Of a stretch of 38,084 nt of DNA, positions 8,201-15,909 are shown in pieces. A program made the translations under genes and the position numbers. The first letter of the stretch is position 1, and every line of letters begins with the position of its first letter. Below the pieces are notes generated by a model, which saw only the letters and a program-made list of their open reading frames with translations, was not told the DNA's origin and ran no database searches. Source of the stretch: an uncultured Collinsella sp. (lineage in GTDB: Bacteria > Actinomycetota > Coriobacteriia > Coriobacteriales > Coriobacteriaceae); assembly GCA_900751695.1 (NCBI GenBank), contig CAADSS010000025.1, positions 1-38,084 of the forward strand, read 5' to 3'.

Positions 8201-8344
8201 CTATTGTCCCACATGCGACATGGCCCACAGCATCCCAATGCAAAGCACCGCCATCAATCCCGTGCACACGGCAGCGATCACAGAATCACCCATGCGCCTT
8301 CCCAACGACCGCGGCTCATGCACTTGCCCTGCTCCGTACATCAT
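8201..8344 (-). CDS. 47-residue single-span membrane peptide
   Basis: A short reading frame with a strong ribosome site: AAGGAGG four bases before ATG 8344. The peptide starts MMYGAGQVHEPRSLGRRMGD, then has a hydrophobic stretch of about 21 residues (SVIAAVCTGLMAVLCIGMLW) and ends AMSHVGQ. The basic N terminus followed by one helix predicts an inner-membrane peptide with its N terminus in the cytoplasm. No family is recognised. The region upstream (8345-8576) has a hairpin at 8423-8451 and a weak plus-strand promoter-like pair, TTGAAC (8498-8503) and TATGTG (8521-8526), but no other convincing gene. Confidence 0.55.
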   Translation of the reverse strand: MMYGAGQVHEPRSLGRRMGDSVIAAVCTGLMAVLCIGMLWAMSHVGQ

Positions 8345-8576
8345 GGCTCCTCCTTGAGACCAGCTCTTACCATGGACCCATCATCGCAGCGCCGCGCATA
8401 CGCTGCCATCGATTTGACTTACGCCCAGCTTTCCTTTTTGAAAGGTTGGGCTTGGCTGCGCGGGCTCAATGCGCTTTCAGGCGCATGCATCGCCGCGTTG
8501 AACTACAATGTGCTTCACCATATGTGCAGTACATTGGGTGCGCCAAGTTGGCGTACTCGTATCGAAAGGACCAGCC

Positions 8577-8978
8577 ATGAGCTTCACTCGCAAGACTCTC
8601 AAAATCCTTGCTCTCATCTACTTTGTTTTGGGCATCGCCAGCCTCATCACCGCCGGCGTCGGTATTGCCACGGGCGGTCTCGATTCCACGTACGGTTCGT
8701 ACGCCACGCTCGCAGCGGTCGTGCTTATCGCCAAGGGTCTCGTCGACCTTGCCGCAGGCGTCGCCGGTATCAAGGGCGCCAACAAGCCTTCGCAGGTGGA
8801 CGGCGCGTTTAAGCTCGGTATTGTTGCCGCGGTCGCCACGCTTGCCCAAGCGGTGCTCACGCTTCCCGCGTTTGGCGGCGACGCCATCAACTTTGGCGCC
8901 TTTGTCATCGTGGTGTACGACCTGTTCTTTGTTCAGCAGGCACACGCCGTTAAGGCCGAGAACAAGGACCGCCTATAA
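8577..8978 (+). CDS. Four-helix membrane protein of unknown function
   Basis: A 133-residue integral membrane protein. Hydrophobic segments are ILALIYFVLGIASLITAGVGIA, YATLAAVVLIAKGLVDLAAGVAGI, LGIVAAVATLAQAVLTLPAF and FGAFVIVVYDLFFVQQAH, so four helices with short loops. ATG 8577 is preceded by GAAAGGA at suitable distance; more upstream in-frame starts would read through the leader. The pattern resembles small DUF-type membrane proteins of Coriobacteriia, but I do not recognise a named family. It is followed by a strong terminator and so is monocistronic. Confidence 0.75.
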   Translation: MSFTRKTLKILALIYFVLGIASLITAGVGIATGGLDSTYGSYATLAAVVLIAKGLVDLAAGVAGIKGANKPSQVDGAFKLGIVAAVATLAQAVLTLPAFGGDAINFGAFVIVVYDLFFVQQAHAVKAENKDRL

Positions 8979-9016
8979 GCGCTCGCTTCTCATAACCCCT
9001 GCAGCCAGGCAACTAA

Positions 9017-9052
9017 AAAGGGCCGATCGCGCATCTCCGCGGTCGGCCCTTT
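9017..9052 (+). terminator. Rho-independent terminator
   Basis: A 15-bp stem with one mismatch (9017-9031 with 9038-9052) and a 6-nt loop, flanked by an A-run on the left and TTT on the right. It ends the membrane-protein gene and could work in both directions. Confidence 0.75.
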
Positions 9053-9068
9053 ACGTTTGCCCAGATAA

Positions 9069-9105
9069 AACCTACCAAAATAAACCTGTCCCTTTTTGGC
9101 AGGTT
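9069..9105 (-). terminator. Terminator hairpin after the RlmA-type gene
   Basis: AACCTACCAAAA (9069-9080) pairs with TTTTGGCAGGTT (9094-9105), one mismatch, 13-nt loop. On the minus strand it begins two bases beyond the TAA stop at 9107. The arms carry their own A/T runs, as in a typical intrinsic terminator. Confidence 0.6.
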
Positions 9106-9106
9106 G

Positions 9107-9922
9107 TTAGCTGTGGCGGTACTCGGCGATGATGAAGTCGATATCGGTCTGGAGCGTTTCCAGGTTTGCCAGGCGCTCTTTGTCGGCAGGGCGCGTGCGG
9201 TAGTAGTACGGCGTCATCTGGAACACCGCCTCGATATCGGCCTGGGTCTGGAGCGTAATATTCGCAGACACCCGCTGCGTTCCGACCAACTCGAGCTCGG
9301 TGGTCTTCGGCAGCTTCTCATCGTTAAGGTACGGCGTGTCGTAGAGCACCTCCTTGAGCCCAAAGAGATGACGGGCACCCGGCACCACGGTGTAGAGCGA
9401 GCCCTCGGGTGCCAGCACGCGGGCAAACTCGCGCTCGTTAAAGGGGGCAAAGAGCTCGGTCACCATATCGAATGCGCCATCGGCCACGGGGACGTCCTTC
9501 ATGTTGGCCACGAAATAGGTCGCATCGCCGCGCTTGGCGGCAAGGCGCACCATCTCTTTGCCCAAGTCGAACCCGTAAGCGCCCACGCCCGGCACCGCGC
9601 CCATGGCACTCGTGTAATAGCCCTCGCCACAGCAAATATCGAGCAACGTCATGGGGCCGTTCGTAGGCGCAGCGCGCCCAGACACCTGCTTGCGCACCAG
9701 CTCGACCATCGCATCGCGCAACGGCGCGTAGTATCCACGGTTCAAAAAGTCACGACGGCTGCGCGCCTGCGACTTGGGATCGCCCATGGAGTCGCCGCTC
9801 TTGGACGAGCGCAATAGATATAGATAGCCCTCGCGCGCACGGTCAAACCGGTGCCCACCCGCGCATGCAGCACCGCGTTCGTCATCCACCAGCGGCTCAT
9901 GGCAAACGGGACACAACAACAT
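9107..9922 (-). CDS. rlmA: 23S rRNA (guanine-N(1))-methyltransferase, RlmA family
   Basis: A 271-residue zinc-containing methyltransferase acting on a guanine in helix 35 of 23S rRNA (G745 or G748; the latter is typical of Gram-positive RlmA(II)/TlrB). The N terminus has the zinc site C4-x2-C7, C20 and H24 (CPVC, CAGGH), then the linker FDRAREGYLYLL, and RRDFLNRGYYAPLRDAM typical of the family. The SAM motif is LLDICCGEGYYTSAM and later AFDMVTELFAPFNEREFARVL. ATG 9922 has AAGGAG upstream. Methylation at G748 by TlrB-type enzymes affects tylosin sensitivity; whether this enzyme does so is unknown. Confidence 0.87.
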   Translation of the reverse strand: MLLCPVCHEPLVDDERGAACAGGHRFDRAREGYLYLLRSSKSGDSMGDPKSQARSRRDFLNRGYYAPLRDAMVELVRKQVSGRAAPTNGPMTLLDICCGEGYYTSAMGAVPGVGAYGFDLGKEMVRLAAKRGDATYFVANMKDVPVADGAFDMVTELFAPFNEREFARVLAPEGSLYTVVPGARHLFGLKEVLYDTPYLNDEKLPKTTELELVGTQRVSANITLQTQADIEAVFQMTPYYYRTRPADKERLANLETLQTDIDFIIAEYRHS

Positions 9923-9978
9923 GGCAACTCCTTAGCGCGAACAACACAACGCCCACCATTGTCGCACGCCTTCCCCAC

Positions 9979-10070
9979 CTAGTCATTGGGGACGTTCTTG
10001 AATGACTAGTTAGAAGAGATAAGGAGTGTCCCCAGCTGCCGACAGAAAAGGAACGTCCCTAAGTGCCGAC
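9979..10070. repeat. Composite intergenic palindrome (ctagtcattGGGGACGTTC family)
   Basis: Arms CTAGTCATT (9979-9987) and AATGACTAG (10001-10009) enclose GGGGACGTTCTTG. A second unit follows at about 10027-10070, which on the minus strand reads CTTAGGGACGTTCC and CTGGGGAC. The first unit matches the element at 33552-33628; the second matches the one at 22291-22340. These are noncoding repeats of one family. No gene is seen in the gap 9923-10138. Confidence 0.6.
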
Positions 10071-10138
10071 TGGTTGCATTAGGAGTATCATCGTCTGCGC
10101 AAATAAGCACGATATAGCATGTTAGAGATTGAGAGCGT

Positions 10139-11521
10139 ATGGCTGATACCGCATCTAAGCACATCGATATGACCACCGGCTCGCTGTGGCGCAATATTCC
10201 CCTGTTCGCCTTCCCCGTGGCCGCCACGAGCATCTTGGAGCAGCTGTCGAACCTCATCGCCACGGTCATTATCGGCAACTTCTCGGGCGACCAGGGAACC
10301 CTCGCCATGGCGGCGGTCGGCTCCAATGTTCCGCTTACCAGCCTTATGCTCAACCTGTTTATTGGCATGTCGCTTGGCTCCAACGTGGTCATCGCCAACG
10401 CTATCGGCCGCGACGATCAGAACATGGTCAAACGCGCCGTCCATACCTCGATTTTAATGGCGCTCGTGGGCTTTATCGTCATCGCGCTGGGCGAGATCTT
10501 TGCCGAGCCCATGCTCGCCGCCCTCAACGTTCCCGCCGAAACCATGCCGCTCGCTTCGCTCTACCTGCGCGTCTTTTTGCTGAGCATGCCCTCGATCTTG
10601 CTCTACAACTTTGAGGCTGCGATCTTCCGCTCCGTCGGCATCACCCGCATGCCGCTGCAGGCGCTTGCCGTGTCCACCGTCCTCAACATTGGCCTGGACC
10701 TCATCTTTGTCCCCGTACTCCACTGGGGTGTCGCGGGCGTCGCCATCGCCACCGCCATCGCCTACACCGTCAGCGCCGCCACACTCTTTATCCGCCTGCT
10801 CAAGACCGGCTCCGTCGTCCGCGTCACCCCACGCGACCTGGCTATCGACCCCGTCGCCCTCAAGCGCATCGTCAAGATCGGCCTGCCAGCCGGCATCCAA
10901 AGCGCCGTCTTTGCCGTAGCCAACATCATCATCCAGTCCGCCATCAACAGCCTGGGCACCGAGGTCATGGCGGCATCGAGCGCCGCTATGAGCTTGGAGT
11001 ACGTATGCTACAACCTGCTCAACAGCTTTAGCCAGGCGTGCACCACCTTTGTGGGACAAAACCACGGTGCCCGCCAGATCGACCGCTGCACCAAAACGCT
11101 CAAGGTCTGCCTGGTCGAAGGCGGTATCGTCGCGCTCACCACGATCATCGTTATTGTCGGCCTGGGGCGCGAGATCTTGTCGCTGTTCAACAGCGATCCC
11201 AACATCGTCTCGATCGGCTATATCCGCGTGTGTTCGATCTTCCCGGCGTACGCCTTTAGCATGTTCTACGAAAACATGTCCGGCTACCTGCGCGGCTTTG
11301 GTATCTCGCTCACGCCCGCCCTCATCACCATGATCTGCGTCTGCGGCATCCGCTTCTATTGGGTGTTCTGCGTGTTCCCGCACTTCCGCACCTTTGCGAA
11401 CATCATGATGGTCTACCCCATCAGCCTGGGCACCACGGCGTTCTTTATGGTCGTGGCGGTGCTACTCTGCCACCCGGCACGCACCTATCGCGCCACCCAA
11501 GCCAAAGCGACAGCCCGCTAA
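10139..11521 (+). CDS. MATE family multidrug/Na+ antiporter
   Basis: A 460-residue membrane protein with twelve hydrophobic segments in two similar halves. The opening (SLWRNIPLFAFPVAATSILEQL) and NLIATVIIGNFSGDQGTLAMAAVGS are characteristic of MATE exporters of the MepA/DinF-like group, as is the repeat half beginning LKRIVKIGLPAGIQSAVFAVANIIIQSAINSLG. Such proteins export cationic drugs or metabolites in exchange for Na+ or H+. ATG 10139 follows a weak GAGAG. The length is standard. It converges on the LysR gene with a 27-bp gap. Confidence 0.9.
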   Translation: MADTASKHIDMTTGSLWRNIPLFAFPVAATSILEQLSNLIATVIIGNFSGDQGTLAMAAVGSNVPLTSLMLNLFIGMSLGSNVVIANAIGRDDQNMVKRAVHTSILMALVGFIVIALGEIFAEPMLAALNVPAETMPLASLYLRVFLLSMPSILLYNFEAAIFRSVGITRMPLQALAVSTVLNIGLDLIFVPVLHWGVAGVAIATAIAYTVSAATLFIRLLKTGSVVRVTPRDLAIDPVALKRIVKIGLPAGIQSAVFAVANIIIQSAINSLGTEVMAASSAAMSLEYVCYNLLNSFSQACTTFVGQNHGARQIDRCTKTLKVCLVEGGIVALTTIIVIVGLGREILSLFNSDPNIVSIGYIRVCSIFPAYAFSMFYENMSGYLRGFGISLTPALITMICVCGIRFYWVFCVFPHFRTFANIMMVYPISLGTTAFFMVVAVLLCHPARTYRATQAKATAR

Positions 11522-11548
11522 ACACCGCACTCAACGCCGCGCCAGTCA

Positions 11549-12415
11549 TTAATTGACAATATGCGAGCTCATATAGTCGATAAAGCGCCTCGTGGCGATG
11601 GGCATGGTGTCCCAGCTGCGCCAGGCCGCCACTACGTCGCGCGAGGGGGCGTGCACGATGGGACGTACGCGAATATCGGCACGCATGCCCTCCACAGTAC
11701 GACGGTAGAGCATACTCACGCCTAGGCCCTCCTCCACCATCGCCATGATGGTGTAGTCGTCGGTGACCTCGCTCGTCACGTGCGGCGACAGGCCATGCGC
11801 CGCGAATGCATCGAGCACCAGGCTCTGTTCGCCCTCATCCAGCAACACAAACGGCTCGGACGCCAGGTCGGCGAGCGTCACCTTTTCCTTTGCCGCCAGC
11901 GGATGCGCGACAGGCAACAGCGCCACCAACTCGTCATGATAGACCACGCGCTTCTCGAGCCCCGCGGTAAACCCACGTGCCGTAAAACAAAAATCAACCA
12001 CGCCATCGTGCACCCATTGGGCGTTGCGCGTGTAATCGCCCTGCTTGAGGGTAAAGCGTACGCCCGGGTGCAGCGCACCAAAGTCGCGGATCAGGCGTGG
12101 CAACACGGTACGACTCACGTTGGTAAACGTCGCAATGCGAATATCGGTTGACGAAAGCCCCAGCAGCTCCTGGCGCTTGCCCTCGAGCTCGGCCTCGGCA
12201 GTCACGATCTGGCGCAGGTACGGCAGATATTGTTTACCGTCGCGCGTAAGCGAAACGCCCTGCTTTCCGCGCTCGATAAGCGTGGTACCCAGCTCGCGCT
12301 CGAGCGCCTTGACGGCCTGGCTCACCGCACTTTGCGTATAGCCCAGCTCGTCCGCCGCGCCCTTAAGACTGCCGCGATCGACCACCATACAAACAATCTG
12401 ATACCGCGATGCCAT
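11549..12415 (-). CDS. LysR-type transcriptional regulator
   Basis: A 288-residue LysR regulator. The N-terminal winged helix-turn-helix is clear: GSLKGAADELGYTQSAVSQAVKALERELGTTLIERGKQGVSLT. The effector domain follows (TDIRIATFTNVSRTVLPRLIRDF to FIDYMSSHIVN). ATG 12415 is chosen for GGAGG four bases upstream; an in-frame start 75 bp further upstream has none. It is divergent from an EamA transporter, the usual arrangement for a LysR regulator and its target, so it probably controls that exporter in response to a small molecule. The ligand is not predictable. Confidence 0.88.
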   Translation of the reverse strand: MASRYQIVCMVVDRGSLKGAADELGYTQSAVSQAVKALERELGTTLIERGKQGVSLTRDGKQYLPYLRQIVTAEAELEGKRQELLGLSSTDIRIATFTNVSRTVLPRLIRDFGALHPGVRFTLKQGDYTRNAQWVHDGVVDFCFTARGFTAGLEKRVVYHDELVALLPVAHPLAAKEKVTLADLASEPFVLLDEGEQSLVLDAFAAHGLSPHVTSEVTDDYTIMAMVEEGLGVSMLYRRTVEGMRADIRVRPIVHAPSRDVVAAWRSWDTMPIATRRFIDYMSSHIVN

Positions 12416-12473
12416 CGTGCCTCCACATCGATGTAGCCGTAAAACGTTTTGCCAGGGCTTTTTCTGCCAACAT

Positions 12474-12502
12474 TTGTATTTCTTAATCATACTGAAGATA
12501 CA
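12474..12502 (+). promoter_or_regulatory. Candidate promoter/LysR site for the EamA gene
   Basis: TTGTAT (12474-12479) and GATACA (12497-12502) with a 17-bp spacer form a plausible plus-strand promoter. The same bases hold an inverted repeat, TGTAT (12475-12479) and ATACA (12498-12502), in the LysR/EamA divergent gap, so a LysR-type protein could bind here. Inference from position and symmetry. Confidence 0.4.
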
Positions 12503-12573
12503 TTCGCTTTACTACATCCACATCTGGGAGCAGAATCCTTTTTACGAAACCGTTCTGTAACAAAAGGAGTCCC

Positions 12574-13476
12574 ATGGATCGCAAAAAAGCAATCGCGCTC
12601 TCATTTTCCGTTCCCGTCGCATGGGGCTTTTCGTACCCCCTCATGAAGATCGGCATGGACAGCATGAACGCCACGAGCATCGTTGCGTTGCGCTGCATCA
12701 TCGCCTTTGTGGCCTGCCTGCTGCTCTTCCACAAGCGCGCGTTCCGCATCAACCGCGACCTAATGGTCCGCGCCGCCATCATCGGCGCCATTATGGCAAC
12801 CGAACTCACCTGCATGTGCCTGGGCTCCAGCCTCACCTCTGCCTCCACTGCCGGCTTTTTGCAGAGCCTGACGGTCGTGATCGTGCCGTTTGCCAACGCC
12901 GCCCTGCTGCGCCGTGCCCCCGAGCGCAAAGTGCTCGTCGGCACCGCCATCGTCACCTGCGGCATGCTGCTGCTCTCGGGCGCCGACTTTACCAGCCTGA
13001 ATCCCGGTGCGATCATCATGCTGCTCTCGGCCTTTATCTATGCCAGCCACATTATCGTGGCCAAGCGCTTTGTCGAAGAAGTCGACCCGCTGGCTCTGGG
13101 CGTTTGGCAGCTGGGCTTCGGCGGCTTATTCTCGGGTATCGCCGCATTCACCTTTGGCGGTTTCACGCTTCCCGGCACACCCAGCGAGATCGTGGTCGTC
13201 GTCGCGCTCGCACTCATCTGCTCTGCCTACGGCTTTATCACCCAGACGCTCGTGCAGCCCCACGTGCCTGCCGAGACCACCGGCTTCGCTTTCTCGCTCG
13301 AGCCGGTCTGCTCCGCTGTCTTCTCGTTCTTCCTGGTCGGCGAGGTCCTGAGCCCCATCGCCTTCTTTGGCGCCGCCCTCATCCTCACCGGCGTCATGGT
13401 GGCAACCGTCGAGCTTCCGCGCCTCCGCGCACATGGACAGGCTCGCATGGCAGGAGCGCCCGAGCACGTCTCGTAG
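12574..13476 (+). CDS. EamA/DMT family transporter
   Basis: A 300-residue membrane protein of the drug/metabolite transporter superfamily with ten predicted helices in two EamA repeats. The first starts ALSFSVPVAWGFSYPLMKIG, with the typical STASTAGFLQSLTVVIVPFANAALL near its end. The second starts PGAIIMLLSAFIYASHIIVAKRF and ends FSFFLVGEVLSPIAFFGAALILTGVMVA. Members export amino acids, nucleosides or other metabolites. ATG 12574 has AAAAGGAG upstream. The divergent LysR gene is its likely regulator. Confidence 0.88.
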   Translation: MDRKKAIALSFSVPVAWGFSYPLMKIGMDSMNATSIVALRCIIAFVACLLLFHKRAFRINRDLMVRAAIIGAIMATELTCMCLGSSLTSASTAGFLQSLTVVIVPFANAALLRRAPERKVLVGTAIVTCGMLLLSGADFTSLNPGAIIMLLSAFIYASHIIVAKRFVEEVDPLALGVWQLGFGGLFSGIAAFTFGGFTLPGTPSEIVVVVALALICSAYGFITQTLVQPHVPAETTGFAFSLEPVCSAVFSFFLVGEVLSPIAFFGAALILTGVMVATVELPRLRAHGQARMAGAPEHVS

Positions 13477-13502
13477 ATCCCGCTCTTCATACAGCCGCGG
13501 CA

Positions 13503-13525
13503 TAAAGGCAACCGGTGCGCCTTTA
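13503..13525 (+). terminator. Weak hairpin after the EamA gene
   Basis: TAAAGGC (13503-13509) pairs with GCCTTTA (13519-13525) around a 9-nt loop, between the EamA stop and the ung ribosome site. The stem is short and has no T-tract, so termination may be partial. Confidence 0.3.
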
Positions 13526-13564
13526 CAATAGATGCCAACAGAGCATCTGACGTAAAGGAGCCCC

Positions 13565-14290
13565 ATGGACGCCGCGACCCGCGACCGCAACATAGCAACT
13601 TGGTTGGGCGATGCGCCGCAGCTGGTACGTGACACTACGAACCAGCTGCTCGAGCGCATCGCCCTTTTGCGCACCGAGCAGACCATCTACCCGGCACAAG
13701 ACGACATCCTCAATGCCCTCGCCTACACGCCGGCCGACCAGGTCAAGGTTGTCATCTTGGGTCAAGATCCCTATCACGGACCCAACCAGGCCATGGGGCT
13801 GTCGTTCTCGGTCCCCGCGACGCAAACCAAGTTGCCGCCGAGCCTGCGCAACATCTACAAGGAACTCAATGCCGATCTGGACTGCCCTATTCCCGCCACA
13901 GGAGATTTAACGCCATGGGCACAACAGGGCGTCCTGCTTCTCAACACTACGCTCACCGTGCGCGAACACGCCGCGAACTCGCACGCCAAACTGGGCTGGA
14001 GCACGCTCACCGACTATGTTATCGAACGCTGCTGCCAGCTGCCCCAACCGGTAGTCTTTTTGGCATGGGGCCGCTTTGCCCAGCAGATGGTCGAAGGCAA
14101 GCTCGCCGCTACCGGCGCGGGCAAGGCAACCGGCAAGTTCTGCCTGGCCTCTACGCACCCCTCGCCGCTTTCGGCCAACCGTGCCACAGCAGAACTCCCC
14201 GCTTTTATGGGGTCGCGCCCCTTCTCCGCTGCCAATCGGCTACTCGAACAGCACGGCTCGACCCCCGTCGACTGGACTTGCCTCGGCTAA
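13565..14290 (+). CDS. ung: Uracil-DNA glycosylase, family 1
   Basis: A 241-residue family 1 UDG that removes uracil from DNA as the first step of base excision repair. The water-activating motif GQDPYHG is at 66-72 with catalytic Asp68. The Pro-rich loop appears as LPPSLRNIYKEL, the uracil-binding strand as GVLLLNTTLTV, and the DNA-intercalation motif as HPSPLSA near residue 195. Length is normal. ATG 13565 has AAGGAG four bases upstream. It ends in a hairpin shared with the convergent SDR gene. Confidence 0.95.
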   Translation: MDAATRDRNIATWLGDAPQLVRDTTNQLLERIALLRTEQTIYPAQDDILNALAYTPADQVKVVILGQDPYHGPNQAMGLSFSVPATQTKLPPSLRNIYKELNADLDCPIPATGDLTPWAQQGVLLLNTTLTVREHAANSHAKLGWSTLTDYVIERCCQLPQPVVFLAWGRFAQQMVEGKLAATGAGKATGKFCLASTHPSPLSANRATAELPAFMGSRPFSAANRLLEQHGSTPVDWTCLG

Positions 14291-14305
14291 AAATCGATAC
14301 ATCAA

Positions 14306-14339
14306 AAACGCGCCCGACGGCTTTCCATCGGGCGCGTTT
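14306..14339. terminator. Bidirectional terminator, ung and SDR genes
   Basis: A 15-bp stem with one mismatch (AAACGCGCCCGACGG 14306-14320 with 14325-14339) and a 4-nt loop, flanked by A-run and TTT. It lies between the ung stop and the SDR stop codon at 14341. Confidence 0.8.
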
Positions 14340-14340
14340 C

Positions 14341-15021
14341 CTATTCGGGCCAAATAAATTGTGTGCGGCCGGCCTCGCCGCCATCGATCAACAGACTCTG
14401 TCCGGTCATAAACCGGTTGGTCACGCCCACAAAGTAGATCCACTCGGCGATCTCTTGGGCGGTAGCCCAGCGTTTAAGCGGCGTGAGCTCCATAATCTGG
14501 TTCCACAGACACTTGTCTTCCATCACGCAACGGTTGAGCGGCGTGATAACGCCGCCCGGGTCCACACTGTTGGCGATGGCCTGCGGTGCCAGGCGGTTTG
14601 CAAGGTTCTTGGTGTAGGCGATAACGCCGCCCTTGCTAGCGGCATAGGCGGGAAACTCCGATCCCGTATGCCCACTCGCCGACCCCACATTGACCACGGA
14701 TTTGATAGCCGGCGCAGGCTTGGCGGCGAGCCCCTCCCCCACAAAAGCGTAGCGCTCGGTCACGTTGATGGTGCCACACAGGTTGGCGGCGATATCGTCG
14801 GCCGAATCCTGCGTACCGGCAACGTTCACGATCACCTGAGGCTCAAGGTCGCTTGGAAACGAGTCCGGCTCGCGAACATCAACGATCAGATGGCGGTAGC
14901 GCTCGTGTTCGATCGCCGCCGGCAGCAGATCAAAGCCCACGACCTTGTGGCCCTCGTCCAAAAAGCGCTGCACGCACGCGGCTCCGATACCGCCCGAAGC
15001 GCCCGTGATCAAAACCCGCAT
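14341..15021 (-). CDS. Short-chain dehydrogenase/reductase
   Basis: A 226-residue classical SDR with a Rossmann fold. The cofactor motif is TGASGGIG at the N terminus, NVAG follows the fourth strand, the catalytic Ser lies in NVGSASGHTG, and the YxxxK pair is in YAASKGG. The C-terminal substrate loop has DPGGVITPLN, and the end is FMTGQSLLIDGGEAG. SDRs of this length reduce or oxidise alcohols and ketones with NAD(P)H; the substrate is not predictable. ATG 15021 has AAGGAG overlapping the stop codon of the upstream transporter gene (gap 9 bp), so the two are one operon under the same leader. Confidence 0.88.
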   Translation of the reverse strand: MRVLITGASGGIGAACVQRFLDEGHKVVGFDLLPAAIEHERYRHLIVDVREPDSFPSDLEPQVIVNVAGTQDSADDIAANLCGTINVTERYAFVGEGLAAKPAPAIKSVVNVGSASGHTGSEFPAYAASKGGVIAYTKNLANRLAPQAIANSVDPGGVITPLNRCVMEDKCLWNQIMELTPLKRWATAQEIAEWIYFVGVTNRFMTGQSLLIDGGEAGRTQFIWPE

Positions 15022-15030
15022 ACTTGCTCC

Positions 15031-15753
15031 TTAGGCGGTTGCGTGGCGCTCGAGGTACTCGGAGCCCACATTCTCGCGCTCCCAGCCGCGCACGACCTTG
15101 TAGCCCACGGGGCTTAGGAAGACCTCGCACAGCAGCTCGGCAACAGCGCCCGTCAGCGAGCACATGAGGACTTGCACCCAGGTCCAGCCGAAGAACGTGT
15201 GGCTCACCACAATGGCAAAGACCAGGTTATCGATAAACTGGCCAACGCCCGTGGACACATAGGAGCGGAAGGCAAAGCTCGCAAAGTTATTCTTCTTGAG
15301 CATACGGCCGAGCGACTGGTTGAGCGTGGAGTTAACCACGGCAGAAACGAGCATTGCCAGCGAAGAGCCCAGCACCACGTACCAGGTGCCGCCGATGGTG
15401 GCGTTAAGGGCGGTGTTGACCTCGATCATACCCGTGTCGTAGTAAGCGCCCCACATGCCGGGCGTGAGCGAGCATGCCCAAAAGCACAGGCTCACGGCAA
15501 GGTTGACCGCCAGCGCGAGGATAGAGATTTTGATGGATGCCTTGGCGCCAAAACGCTTGCAAATCATGTCCTGGCACAAAAACGAAACCCAGCTCACCAC
15601 AAAGCCGCAATCGAGTGCCAGATACGGCAGGCTGATAAGCTCTTTGTTGGCCAGCAGGTTCATCATGATGACGCTCACGAAAAACAGCGAAACCGTTGCC
15701 GCGGGAATGCTCCGCAACAGGACCTTGTAGTCCTCCATGACCTTCTTGATCAT
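15031..15753 (-). CDS. Queuosine precursor transporter (YhhQ/VUT family)
   Basis: A 240-residue membrane protein of the VUT (DUF165) family, with about six helices: TVSLFFVSVIMMNLLANK, YLALDCGFVVSWVSFLCQDM, ISILALAVNLAVSLCFW, YVVLGSSLAMLVSAVVNSTLN, and others near VSTGVGQFIDNLVFAIVVSHTFFGW. The SxxCQDMICKRFGAKAS and STGVGQFIDN segments are typical of YhhQ, which imports preQ0/preQ1 for the tRNA modification queuosine. ATG 15753 has AAAGGAG upstream. A candidate preQ1 riboswitch covers that ribosome site, which agrees with the proposed substrate. The SDR gene follows in the same operon. Confidence 0.85.
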   Translation of the reverse strand: MIKKVMEDYKVLLRSIPAATVSLFFVSVIMMNLLANKELISLPYLALDCGFVVSWVSFLCQDMICKRFGAKASIKISILALAVNLAVSLCFWACSLTPGMWGAYYDTGMIEVNTALNATIGGTWYVVLGSSLAMLVSAVVNSTLNQSLGRMLKKNNFASFAFRSYVSTGVGQFIDNLVFAIVVSHTFFGWTWVQVLMCSLTGAVAELLCEVFLSPVGYKVVRGWERENVGSEYLERHATA

Positions 15754-15759
15754 TATGTA

Positions 15760-15809
15760 CTCCTTTGGTTTTAGGTTTAACGAGCAGGATATCGGACCCG
15801 AACTGCTCG
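15760..15809 (-). promoter_or_regulatory. Candidate preQ1 class I riboswitch
   Basis: On the minus strand CGAGCAG (15809-15803) pairs with CTGCTCG (15787-15781) around a 15-nt loop TTCGGGTCCGATATC. The tail is TTAAACCTAAAACC and runs directly into AAAGGAG, the ribosome site of the transporter gene. This is the preQ1-I plan: one short stem, a loop beginning UUC, an A-rich tail, and loop-tail pairing (GGGU with ACCU, or GGU with ACC) that would form the pseudoknot and mask the SD region. The adjoining gene being a queuosine-precursor transporter supports the call. A covariance-model search was not possible. Confidence 0.55.
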
Positions 15810-15838
15810 GACGTCTCGGTCTATAGACGACGGTGGGT

Positions 15839-15867
15839 ATGATAGCCGCTCACACGGCATCAGGCAA
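15839..15867 (-). promoter_or_regulatory. Promoter of the queuosine-transporter operon
   Basis: On the minus strand TTGCCT (15867-15862), a 17-bp spacer and TATCAT (15844-15839) make a good sigma-70 type promoter. Transcription would start near 15832, leaving a leader of about 80 nt that contains the riboswitch candidate. Confidence 0.55.
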
Positions 15868-15909
15868 GCAAACGGCGCGGCAGCCTCGCAGGGCCACCGC
15901 GCCGATGCG

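Noticed and set aside
8180..8812. A 210-residue frame overlapping the small peptide and membrane-protein genes
   Set aside because: Its composition is random and it runs into the wrong frame of the membrane-protein gene.
13915..15117. A 400-residue open frame across ung and the SDR gene
   Set aside because: It overlaps two clear genes and their shared terminator, is rich in Arg and His, and resembles no family.
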